DNA of 64,000 nt, taken from positions 3,472,001 to 3,536,000 of the forward strand of contig CAWAHD010000002.1 of the NCBI GenBank assembly GCA_963781785.1, read 5' to 3'. Position numbers and translations under genes: made by a program. Source of the DNA: CAWAHD01 sp963781785 (lineage in GTDB: Bacteria; Planctomycetota; Planctomycetia; Isosphaerales; Isosphaeraceae). Shown here piece by piece: positions 22,001 to 34,000 of the stretch (positions are counted from its first letter, which is position 1; every line of letters begins with the position of its first letter). The notes beneath the pieces are model-generated. The model was not told the DNA's origin, ran no database searches, and saw nothing but the letters and a program-made list of their open reading frames with translations.

Positions 22001-25000
22001 CGATGAAATTGCCGGCGACGGTCGTGTCTTGAGTGCCGCTGCCGCCCAGGTCGGTCCCCTGGCCGGCATTGGCGTAAATCCGGGCGATCTCGTCCGCGGG
22101 GAGGGCGTCGGTCGTGACCGAGAACTCGTCGATCAGGCCGTTGAACAGGTTAGGACCCTGGGAAAGCCCGCCGATTTCAAGGTTGCCGGAGGTCGTGGCG
22201 TCGAGCGGGTCGGGCATCGCGGACGAGCTGACGGCCGCGCCGTTGACGTAAAACGTGACGATCGAACCGTCGGTGACGACGGCGACCTGCTGGAACACGC
22301 CAAGCCGAGACCCCAGCGCCGCGCCGCTGGAGGTCTCGGTGTGAAACGCGCCGGCGGAATACCATTCGAAGACCAGCTCACCGCCCGAGTTCACGTAGAG
22401 GCCGTAGTTCTCCGAGGTGGCCGAGTACACCCGCGAGGCGATCACGAAAGGCGTCACGCCGGGAAGTCTGCTCAAGTTGATCCAGGCAGAGAGCGTGAGA
22501 GCGGAGGCGGCGAGGTAGCCGGTGTCGGAAACGACGACGCGCTCGCCGGGTGTGTCGTTGAACTGAAAGGCCTGGCCGGTGACGCCCGTGCCGTAGGTCA
22601 CGCCGCCGAAAGTGGTGATGTTTTGGGGGGAGATCACGTAGTAATCGGAAGCGTTGTTCGTGTTGCCGTCGGCCTTGAGGTAAAGCAGGGTCAAGCCCGG
22701 CAGCCCGGTGCCGTCGATGACGACGCCGCTGGCTCCATTACCGCTGATGACGTTGGCCTCGCCCGGTGCAGTGCCGCCGATGACGGTGCCAACAGCGGAC
22801 GTGGTGACGTCAATGCCGTCACCGACGTTGGGCAACGCGCCGCTGCCGTCGGCTTTGAGGCCGATGTAATTCCCCTCGACCATGTTGTCCTGGTCAACCC
22901 CGGCGGCGAGCGCGTTTCCGTACACGCCGAGGTTCCTGTCTATGCTGCCGATCAGGATTCCGTCCTCATCGTTGCCGCTGATGACATTGCGAGCGGCGGC
23001 CGTGGTACCGCCAATGGTGACGTCAGAGACGCCGCTACTGAGGATCACCGCAGCCGGTGAGACGGGATTGAGGTCGTTGGGAACGGCGAGCAGACCGCTC
23101 TTGTCGGTGCCGATGTCGTTGCCCTCGATCGCGCCCCCCGTGGTATCGAGGACCCGGATGGCCCAGTAGGAGTTCCCCGAGATCAGGTTGCCCGCGCCGG
23201 CAGCCGCGCCCCCGATCTGGAAGCCGTCGGAATCGTCGATGTAGATGCCGTTGCCGTTGCCATTTCCCGTAAGGGCGGCGGTGCCCGCGGCATTCGTGCC
23301 GATTTCGTTACCTTGAATCAGCACCCCCGGTGTATCTCCGACCGTGATGTCATCAGAGCTGACGTAGGTATCACCGATCACGTTGCCGGCTCCCGGCGCG
23401 CACGATGACGGTCCCCGGACCGGCGCCGTAAACCCAGATTCCACCATATCCCACGTCGCCGCTTTGGCCGATGTGCTCCAGGGCAATCGTCCCGGTGGGA
23501 TCGGTGCCGATAAAGTTGTTCAGGACCTGGGTTCCACTCCCGGCGATCGAGATCTCAATAAATGCGCCTGTGATGATGTTCCGGTCGTCCGGGCTCAGGC
23601 CGCCGATGATGTTGTCAGCGCCGCTGGCGTTGACGCAATTGAACGTGCCGGGGTCGAGCGGGGCCGTGCCGGTTGCGTTGAGGCCGATCAGGTTGCCGGC
23701 GACGACGTCCGACGTCCCGAGCAGGTAAAGATCGACGCTGCTGCCGGCGATCAGGTTGCCCGGGGCGGAGCCGGGCGCAGGGTTGCCGTGGCCGTCGTCG
23801 GTCGCTCCGCCGAATTCGCCGGAGGTACCGCTGCTCACGATCCCGCTATCGACGTTCCCAATGGACGTCATGCCCGCCAGGTCGGTGCCGATAAAGTCTC
23901 CCTGCACGACATTGCCGATCGAGGTGGCGCCGACAATCTCGACGCCGTTCAGATTGCCGGAGATCACGTTGCGGGCGCTCGCCGCCGCGCCGCCGATTGT
24001 GTTATGCGAGGCCGACGTATCGATCGTGACGCCGTCGCCAGCATTGCCCAGCGCACTGGCTCCGGCGGCGTTCAGGCCGATCAAGTTCCCTGCGACCACG
24101 TTGCCGGTCGCCCCAACGCCTGCGATCTCGACACCATCGCCGGTGTTGCCCGAGATCAGGTTGCCCAGCCCTGTTCCTGGCGTGGTCGCCGACCCACCGA
24201 TCGTGTTAGAGCTCGAGCCGACGAGATCGACTCCGTCGTGACCGTTGCCCACGGCTGCGGTGCCGTCGGCATTGGTGCCGATCTGGTTGCCGCTGATCTG
24301 CGCCGCGCCCGTCGACTGCGCGAGCCCGCGCAAATTAAAGATTCCGGCGATGTCGCTGGCCCCGAGCGCCAGGCTGTACACGCCAACTTCGTCCATGAGG
24401 CCCTGGTAGTAGGGCAGCGGGAGGCTGGGATCGCCGCCAAAGTACAAGAGCGAACTGGCGCCGTTGTCAAAGGGAGAGCTCCCGATGGTCGAGAGCGCGG
24501 TACCGCTCGCCACCGCGGCGCCGTCGACGTACAGGGTCACCCCGCCGGCCGCCGTCGTCCCGTCCCAGGTGACCGCGACCAGATGCCACTGCCCGTCGTT
24601 CACGGTCGTCGGGCTGGTCAGCTCGAAGTTGAACTGGCCGGCCGTGCCGTCGCTGCCGATCCCGACGAGGTCGCCGTTCTGCAAGAACAAGCCCATCCCG
24701 CTCTGCGTGGCGACGCCGCCGCCGTCGGTCATGAGCGTGCCGCTGGTCGCTGTGGTCTTGATCCAGGCTTCCATCGTGGCGCCGAGCGGGTACAAGATCC
24801 GGCCGACCGGCGGTGAATAGACTGTCGAATCCTGGAACGCGCCGCTCACGCCGTCGAAGGAAAAGGCTTCGCCGGAGATCCCCGGCGCGTACGTCGCGCC
24901 GCCGATCAGCGTGCCGTCGGTTTCGAGACCGTCGAACGTGTTGCCGTCAGCCGTCCACAAACCGACCAGGCCCGCAGGCGCTGTTCCCTTGAACTGTGAT

Positions 25001-28000
25001 GCCATCATACGCGTTGCCCGCGATCTGGTTGCCGGTAATCGTGGCCGCCGAATTCTCGAGATAGATTCCACTCCCCTGGTTGGGCACGGCTTGCGTGCCG
25101 CTTTTGGTGGTTCCGATGCGATTGTCGGTGATCGCGACGCCAGGTGTATTTTCAACCTCGATGCCGGCGCCGTCGATGCCGGCCGGATCGTTAAAACCCG
25201 GGTAAGAGCTCTGTGCCTGGTTGCCCGAGATCACGTTGCCCGCGCCCGACGCCGTGCCGCCGATCTGCGTCCCTAGCGATGGCCCGACGAAGACGCCGCC
25301 GTCACCATTCGGCACCGCCGCCGTGCCGCCGGCGTTGAGCCCGATCAGATTGCCCTCGACGATGTTGTCGACCGTGGTGGCCGGATTGACCAAATCGTAG
25401 TCCCCGATCAACACGCCATAATCACCGTTGCCGGAGATCACGTTTCCGGCGCCCGGCGCGGTTCCACCGATCAGGTTGTCGGAGCTGTCCAGGATCTCGA
25501 CACCGGTGAACGTGGATGAGCTCAGGGCGAAACTGCCGGTCACGTCGGTACCCACGTCATTCCCCTGGACGGTCTCGTCGCTGGCACTGTTCAACCAAAC
25601 GTTGAACTGGCCATTGCCGCTGATGACGTTACCGGCCCCGGCCGCGGTGCCGCCGATCGTGTCGTGGCTGCTGTTCTGGAGGCGAATTCCGTCATAAGTG
25701 TTGCCAAGGGCCGTCGACCCCGCGAGGTCCGTGCCGATCAGGTTCCCCTCGATCAGATTGCTGCCGCCCCCCTCCACGGTGATGCCGTTGCTGAAGATGC
25801 TGCCGCTGAGCAAATTGCCGGCCCCGGTGCCCGGTTTCGTCGTCAGTCCGCCGATTGTGTTGCCGGAGGCGCCGTCGTCGATCCCGATGTCGTCGTCGCG
25901 GTCGCCGATCGCCGTCTCGCCGTCGGCGCTGGTGCCGATCAAGTTACCATCCACGACATTGCTGGACGCGCCCGAGCCGGAGATCTCGACGCCGTCACGT
26001 GTGTTGCCCGAGATCACGTTGCCCGCGCCCGCCGCCGTGCCGCCGACTGTGTTCGCGCCCGAGGCGTTGATCAGAATTCCATCGCCATCATTGCCGATCG
26101 CAGCGGTTCCCGCGGCATTGGTGCCGATGAAATTCCCGGCGACGGTCGTGTCTTCGGTGCCGCTGCCGCCCAGGTCGGTTCCCACACCGCCATTCGTGTA
26201 GATCCGGGCGATCTCATCAGGCGGCAGGAGCGCGAGCGTGACCGAAACATCGTCGATCAGCCCATTGAACAGGTTTGACCCCTGCGAAAGCCCGCCGATT
26301 TCGAGATTGCCCGACCCGGCGCCACCGAACGCGTTGACGAAGATACTCGATACAAGAGCGCCATTGACGTAAAACGAGACGCTCTGGCCGGCGGCGGTCA
26401 CGGCAATCTGCTGAAACACCCCCAGCCGCGATCCCAGCGCCGCACCGCTGGAAGTGGCCGAGTGAAAACCGCCCAGGCCATACCATTGGAAGACCAGCTC
26501 GCCGCTTGAGTTCACGTAGAGGCCGTAGTTCTCTCCGGAGCTTGAATAACCATGCGACGCAATGACATAAGGAGTGGAACCCGGCAGGTTGCTCAGGTTG
26601 ATCCAGGCCGAGAGCGTGACGGCGTTCGCCGCCAGATTGTTGGAAGGATCGGAAACCGACACGAGCTCGCCCGGCGTATCGTTGAAATCCCAGGCTTGGC
26701 CGGTGATGCCCGGGCCGTACGTCACTCCTCCCACGAGTGTCGCACCGCCGACAGGGAGTGCCGGAACACTCGCGGAATTGCTGGTGTTGCCGTCGGCCTT
26801 CAGGTAAAGCGGCGTGTCGCCGGGTAGGCCGGAGCCGTCGATGTCGACACCATTGCCGGCGTTGCCGCTGACGACGTTGCCGGCCCCGGTGGCCGTTCCG
26901 CCAATGACGGTGTTCAAAGCCGTCGCAGCGTCGTCGATTCCGTCGCCGGAGTTCGGCAGCGCACTGCTCCCGCCGGCCGCAACGCCGATAAAGTTGCCTT
27001 CCACCATGTTGGCCTGATTCAGTCCGTCCCCAGCAGACCCGAGGATGACAAGCGCGAACGGTCCCGGGCTGACACTCACCTCCAGGTCGGCGCTGGTGAT
27101 CGTGATCCCACTCCCGTCGTTGCCGCTGATGACGTTCCGCGCGGCGGCCGTCGTCCCCCCGACCGTGACGTCCGACGTGCCTTCTTCGAGGACCACCCCG
27201 CCAAGCTCTGCCCCGGTGCCGTTGGGTACGCCGAGCGTACCCGTAAAATCGGTGCCGATCAGATTGCCCTCGATCGTGCCGCCATCCGTCGCTGCCACCA
27301 CGATGGCACTGCCTGTGTTTCCCGAAATCAGGTTGCCCGCGCCTGGGGCAGTGCCGCCGATCGTGTCCCCGGACGAGGTGTTGATGGCCACGCCAACCTG
27401 GTTGGGCACCGCAGCCGTGCCGGTCTTGTCCGTGCCGATCCAGTTCCCGGCGACGGTATTGTCGAACCCATCTTGATCGAGCTCGACCCCAAATTCCGAG
27501 TTGCCCGAGATGAGGTTGCGGGCGAGAGCCGTTGTACCGCCGATCGTGTTGTCGAGGCCGCCGGCAAACACCCCGTCGTAGTTCGGGATGGCGACTTCAC
27601 CGGTCGCATCGGTGCCAATAAAGTTCCCCTCGACCACGTTGCTCTGCGTTGTGAAATCGAGGGACACACCCGCGTCGTGATAGCCGGTGACGCCGTTTCC
27701 GGAAATGACGTTTCGCGCCCGGACGCGGCGCCGCCGATGGTATTGCCCGAGGCGCCGCCGTCGATCTCGACGCCATCAGTGCCGTTGGCGACCGCGGCGG
27801 TCCCACCCGCATTAGTGCCGATCAAGTTACCGGCGACCACGTTGCCGGTTGTGCCCGAGCCGGTGAACTCGCTGCCACCGCCGTTGATCTCGACGCCATC
27901 GCCGGCGTTGCCCGAGATCACGTTGCCAGGGCCGGAACCGGGCGTGGTCGTCAAGCCACCGATCGTGTTGTTGAACGAGCCATTGATCTCGACGCCGTCG

Positions 28001-31000
28001 CCACCGTTGGGGACGGCCGTCGTTCCAGCGGGGTTGGAACCGATCAGGTTGCCGGCGACGGTCGTGTCTTGAGTGCCGCTGCCACCCAAGTCGGTCCCTT
28101 GGCCGCCATTGGCGTAAATCCGGGCGATCTCGTCGGCGGGAAGCGCGTCGGTCGTGACCGAGATCTCGTCGATCAGGCCATTGAACAAGTTGGGGCCGTT
28201 CGCGAGGCCGCCGATCTCGAAGTTGGCGGTGGTGGTGACTTCGAGCGGGACAGGCATCGCGGCCGAGCTGACGGCCACGCCGTTGACGTAGAAAATCACG
28301 GTTGAACCGTCCGTGACCACCGCGACCTGCTGGAAATTGCCCAGCCGAGATCCGAGGTCCGCGCCGCTGGAAGTCTCGGTGTGGAACTCGCCGGCGGAAT
28401 ACCACTCGAAGACGAGCTCACCGCTGGAATTGACGTAGAGCCCGTAGTTCTCGGACGTGGCCGAGTACGTCTGCGAGGCGATGACAAAGGGCGTTGCCCC
28501 GGGAAGGCTGCTCAGGTTGATCCAGGCCGAGAGCGTGACAGCGGTGGCCGCCAGTCCGTACGAATCGGAGGCGACGACGCGCTCGCCGGGCGTGTCGTTG
28601 AACTGAAACGCCTGGCCGGTGACGCCCGTGCCATAGGTCACGCCACCGACCGTGGTGACGGCCGAGGGAGATACCCCATAAATACTGGAATCGTTGTCGG
28701 TGTTGCCGTCGGCCTTCAGGTAAAGGGGGGTGAACCCCGGAACCCCGCTGCCGTCGATGAGGACGCCGCTGCCTGCATTACCACTGATGACGTTGGCCTC
28801 GCCCGGGCCGGTGCCGCCGATGACGGTGCCCAGGGCCCCCGCGGTGACGTCGATGCCGGCGTCCTGGTTGGGCAGTGCATCGCCATCGGCATTGACCCCG
28901 ATATAGTTTCCCTCGACCGTGTTGTCCTGGTTCACCCCGGCGCCAAACCCGATTCCGTTCTGGCCGACGTAATACTCCAGGCCGCCGATCTGGATTCCGT
29001 CGCCAGCGTTGCCGCTGATAATATTGCGAGCGGCAGCCGTGGTTCCGCCGACGGTGACGCCAGAGACCAGGCTGCCGAGGACCAATCCGGCGTAGAAGTT
29101 GCCATTGTTGGGGGGAATCGCGAAGTTGCCCGTCACGTCAGGACCGATCTCGTTGCCCTCGATCAAGCCGCCCGTGGTATCTTCGATGGTGACGTCGTTG
29201 TAGTAGTTCCCCGAGATCACATTGCCCGCGCCGGCGGCCGTGCCGCCGATCTGGAAGCCATCGGAATTTTCAATGTAGATGCCGTAATAGTTGTCTCCAC
29301 CGATCAGCGCGGCAGAGCCCGCCGCATTCGTGCCGACCATGTTACCTTCGATGACCACCCCGGGCGTGTCTTTGACACTGATGCCGGCAGGGTTGGCGTA
29401 GGTGTCTCCAATGACGTTGCCGGCTCCCGGTGCTCCGATGACGGTTCCGGGACCGGCGCCGACAACAGAGACACCGGTATATCCGTAGTCGTCATTCTGG
29501 CCGATGTGCTCCAGCCCAATCGTTCCCGTGATATCGGTGCCGACGTAGTTGTTCAGAAGCTGGTCGCCAGTTCCACTTATATAGACCTCAGTGATTGCAC
29601 CCGTAATAATGTTTCGCTCGTTCGGGCTCATGCCGCCGATGATGTCGTCGCCGACGACTACAACGCAGTACTGCGTCGCGGGGGAAAGCGGCGCCGTTCC
29701 GTTCGCATTGAGGCCGATCAGGTTGCCGGCGATGACGTCGGACGAGCCGGACAGGAAAAGGTCGGAAATGGTGTTGCCGCTGATGAGGTTGCCTGGGCCT
29801 GAGCCGGCAGTACTCGTCAGACCGCCAATCGTGTTGCCGGTCGCGCTCGTATCGATCTCGACGCCCGTGACGTTGGCAATCGCCACCGTCCCGGTCACGT
29901 CGGTGCCGATAAAGTCGCCGGCGACAACGTTGCCGGTCGCCCCTGCGCCGTGATCTCCACACCATCGGTGGTGTTGCCCGAAATGATGTTGCGGGCCGAG
30001 GCCGTGGCGCCGCCGATCGTGTTGCTATACGCGCCGCTAATCTCGACGCCGTCGCCGCCGTTGGCGATCGCAGCCGTTCCCGCGGCATTGGTGCCGATCA
30101 GGTTGCCTTCGACCGTCGTGCCCGACGTGCCCGCGCCGCCGAGATTGGTACCCACCCCGGCGTTCGCGTAGATTTGCGCGATCACGTTCGCAGGCAGCGG
30201 TGTGAGTGAAACCGAGAGATCATCGATCAACCCGTTGAACAGGTCGACACCCGGCGCCGAAAGACCACCAATATTGAGCTGGCCGCCCCCCTGCGGGTCG
30301 AGCGGTGCCGGCAGCCCGTCGCTGCCGACGGCGGCACCGTTTACATAAAACGTCACTGTGGAAAGGCTGGCCACGACGGCCACTTGCTGAAACGCGCCCA
30401 GCCGTGAGCCCAGGTCGGCCCCGCTCGACGTCTCGGTGTAAACCTGGCCGCCCGAATACCACTCGAAAACCAGCTCACCGCTCGAATTGACATACAAGCC
30501 GTAGTTTTCGTATTGCGTCGACGAGTACGACGCGACGACGTAGGGAACCGTACCAGGCAGGTTGGTCAAGTTGATCCAGGAAGAGAGCGTGACAGCGTAG
30601 GCGGCGAGGTCGCCGGCGGAGTCGGCAACGACCACCTGCTCGCCGGGCGTGTCGTTGAAGTCGAATGCCTCTCCGGTAACGCCCGGACCATAAGTGACCC
30701 CGCCCTCGATCGCGGCATTACCCACCGGGATGTCGGCCCTGAAGGCGGAGTTGCTCGTGTTGCCGTCGGCTTTCAAGTAAAGCGGCGTCAGGCTGGGCAG
30801 CCCCGAGGCGTCGATCTGAATGCCGTTAACGCTGTTGCCGCTGATCACGTTGCCTTGGCCGGCGGCCGTGCCGCCGATCGTGGTGCCGATCGCCGTGCCG
30901 GCAACTTCGATTCCGTCTCCCTGGTTCGGTAAGGGCGAGCTGCCGCCGGCCGTCACGCCGATGTCATTTCCTTCGATCGTGTTCCCTTGATTCACTCCGC

Positions 31001-34000
31001 TGGCAGAGGGCAAGATGACAGCCCCCGTGCGGGAGTATGCATCGCTCAAGACGATGCCCGTCTCGTCGTTTCCACTGATCACGTTGGCCGCGGCCGCCGA
31101 TGTGCCGCCGATCGTCACGTTGCTCGCGCTGTTGGCAAGGATGACCGCTCCCCATGGAGCTCCCGTACCGTTGGGAATGGCGAGCGTGCCGGTCGCGTCG
31201 GTCCCCACCAGGTTGCCTTCGATCGAGCCCCCGCTGGTGCTGCCGATCGTGATCGCGCTGGTCACGTTGCCCGAAATCTGGTTTCCGGCGCCCGGGGCGG
31301 TGCCTCCGATCAGGAACCCGTTCGTGCTATCAATGTAGATGCCTTGGCCATTGGGAATCGCGGCGGTGCCCGTCGCATTCGTGCCGATCTTGTTGGCCTG
31401 GATGACGAGGCCGCTCCCGGCCCCGGAGACGCCGATTGCAAACGAGTTGTGATACGTATAGGGCCAGGAATCCGCGATGACGTTGCCGGCCCCCGGCGCG
31501 CCGATAACGATACTCGGGCCGGCGTCTTGAATGCTGATGGCGCCCCATCCATCGGCGACATTTTGGCCGATGTGGTCGAGCCCAATTGTCCCGGTGATAT
31601 CTGTGCCGAAATAGTTATTCAGAACCTGAAAACTGCCGCCACCGTAAGTGTACAATTCGAGAAAGGAGCCCGTGATGACGTTGCGGTCGTTCGGGCTCAG
31701 GCCGCCGATCAAGTCGCCTCCACCTTGCAGAGTGACGCATGCGAAGGCGCCCTCGTTCAGTGATGCCGTTCCGGTCGCATTGAGCCCGATCAAGTTGCCG
31801 GCGGCGACGTCGGACGTGCCGAGCACGAGATCGAATTGCTCGTTGTCAGGATATTGCGAGCTGCCGTTGCCGGAGATCACGTTGCCCGGCGCGGTGCCGG
31901 GCGCAGGGTTGCCTTGGCCGTCATTGGTCGCACCGCCTATGGTGTCGGAGGTTCCCTGGCTTATCAATCCATCATTGAGGTTGCCGATCGCCACCATGCC
32001 CGTCAGATCGGTGCCGATAAAATTGCCCTGGACGGTGCTATTGCTGGCCCCGGTGATGATCACGAGACCGTTGACGTTGGCGGAGAGGATGTTTCGCGCG
32101 CTTGCGGTCGGGCCACCGATCGTGTTGCCTGAGGCCGACGATTCAATCACGACCCCGTCGCCGGCATTGCCCAGCGCGCCGATCCGGCAGCGTTCAGGCC
32201 GATCATGTTTCCCGCCACTTCGTTACCACTCGTGCCCGAGCCAGTGATGTCGATGCCGTCACCGGTGTTGCCGCTGATGACGTTGCCCGCCCCGGTACCG
32301 GGTGTGCTGGTGAGCCCTCCGATCGTGTTGCCCGAGGCGCCGGTGTCGATCTCGACACCGTCATCCTTGTTGGGGATCGCGGCAGTGCCCGCGGCGTTGG
32401 TTCCGATGTAGTTCCCTTCCACGACGTTGGACGACGTACCTGAGCCCTGGAGCTCGACGCCATCTGCCGGGCTGCCCGAGATGACGTTCCGCCCGGCGGC
32501 CGTCGTGCCGCCGATCGTGTTATACGAGGCACCGGTGTCGACCTCGACGCCGTCGATCGCGTTCGGCACGGCCGCTGTGCCCGCGGCGCTCAAGCCGATA
32601 TAGTTGCCGGCGACTAGGTTGTCCGTCGCCGCGCTCCCGGTGATCCGCACGCCGTCGTAGCCGCTGCCGGAGATGACGTTGCCGGCCCCGGCAACTGTGC
32701 CGCCAATAATATTCTGTGCGCCATCGACAATCACGCCGGTCAAACCCGAGTTGACGCCATTTCCGATCGCGACGGCGCCGGTGATGTCGGTTCCGATATA
32801 ATTGCCTTCGACCACGTTGCTGTTGCCGCCACCGCCGATCGTCACGCCGCGGTAGTAGTTGCCGGAAATGACGTTGCGGTCGAGCACGCTCGTGCCGCCG
32901 ATGACGTTTGACGTCGCAGTGTCGAATGAGACGCCGTTGCCCTGGGCGTTCGCGCCCATGGTGGCGACGCCGTTGCCCAGCTCGGCCGTCCCGGCAGCCG
33001 TAAGGCCGATGATGTTGCCGAGCACTGTGTTGCCGGTGGCGCCCGTTTCCAGATTGAGGCCGTCGTCCGAATTGCCGGAAATCACGTTGCCCGCGCCGAG
33101 CCGGGTGTCGCGGTGGCGCCGCCGATCGTATTGCCCGACGCGTTTGTGTCGATCTCCACGCCGTAGCCCGTGTTGGCGATCGCGGTCGTCCCGGTCAAGT
33201 CCGTGCCGATGTAATCGCCGAGTACGACGTTCGTGGACGTATCCAGACCGGTCAATTCGACGCCGTCTCCCACATTGCCAGAGATGACGTTCAGCGAGCC
33301 GGTCGTTGTGCCGCCGATGGTGTTCAGCGTGGCACCACCGTCGATCACGACCCCGTCACCATGGTTGCCGAGGGCCGCGGTGGCGGTCGCATTCGTTCCG
33401 AGGTAGTTCCCCTCGACCAGGTTGCCCGAGGCGCCGTCAATTTCAACGCCGCTGCCGCTGTTGCCGGAGACGACGTTGATCGCGTCGGTCGTCGTGCCGC
33501 CGATGGTGTTGCCAAACGCACCGCTGTCGATCAGCACGCCGTCAGTGTCGTTTGGGATGGCTGCGGTTCCCGTGGCGTTCGTGCCAATCTCGTTCCCCGC
33601 GACCAGGTTGTCGCTGGCCCCGATTCCCGTGAGTCTGAGGCCATAGTCGCCGCTATTCGAGATGACGTTGCCGGCACCAGCCGCGGTCCCGCCGATCGTG
33701 TTCCCGGCTGTGGCCACATACACTGCGGTATAGCCGGTGCCAGTCGGCAGGCCGACCGTTCCCGTGGCGTCGGTACCGATGTAATTGCCCTCGACAACGT
33801 TGTCATTGCTCCCGCTCACGATGTAGACCAGGCGGAGCCCGTCACTGGAAATGACATTTCGGCCCAGGGCGGTGGTGGCGCCGATGGTGTTGCCGGAGGC
33901 GCCGCTGTTGATGTCGACGCCATTGCCCCCGTTGGCGAGGACGGCAGTGCCCGCGGCATTGGTGCCGATGAAATTGCCTTCGACGGTGGTATTCGAGGCG

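Noticed and set aside
20050..33100. Programmed ribosomal frameshifting in G1
   Set aside because: The breaks go in both directions, occur at no common slippery motif and also affect unrelated genes in the window; random indels explain them better.
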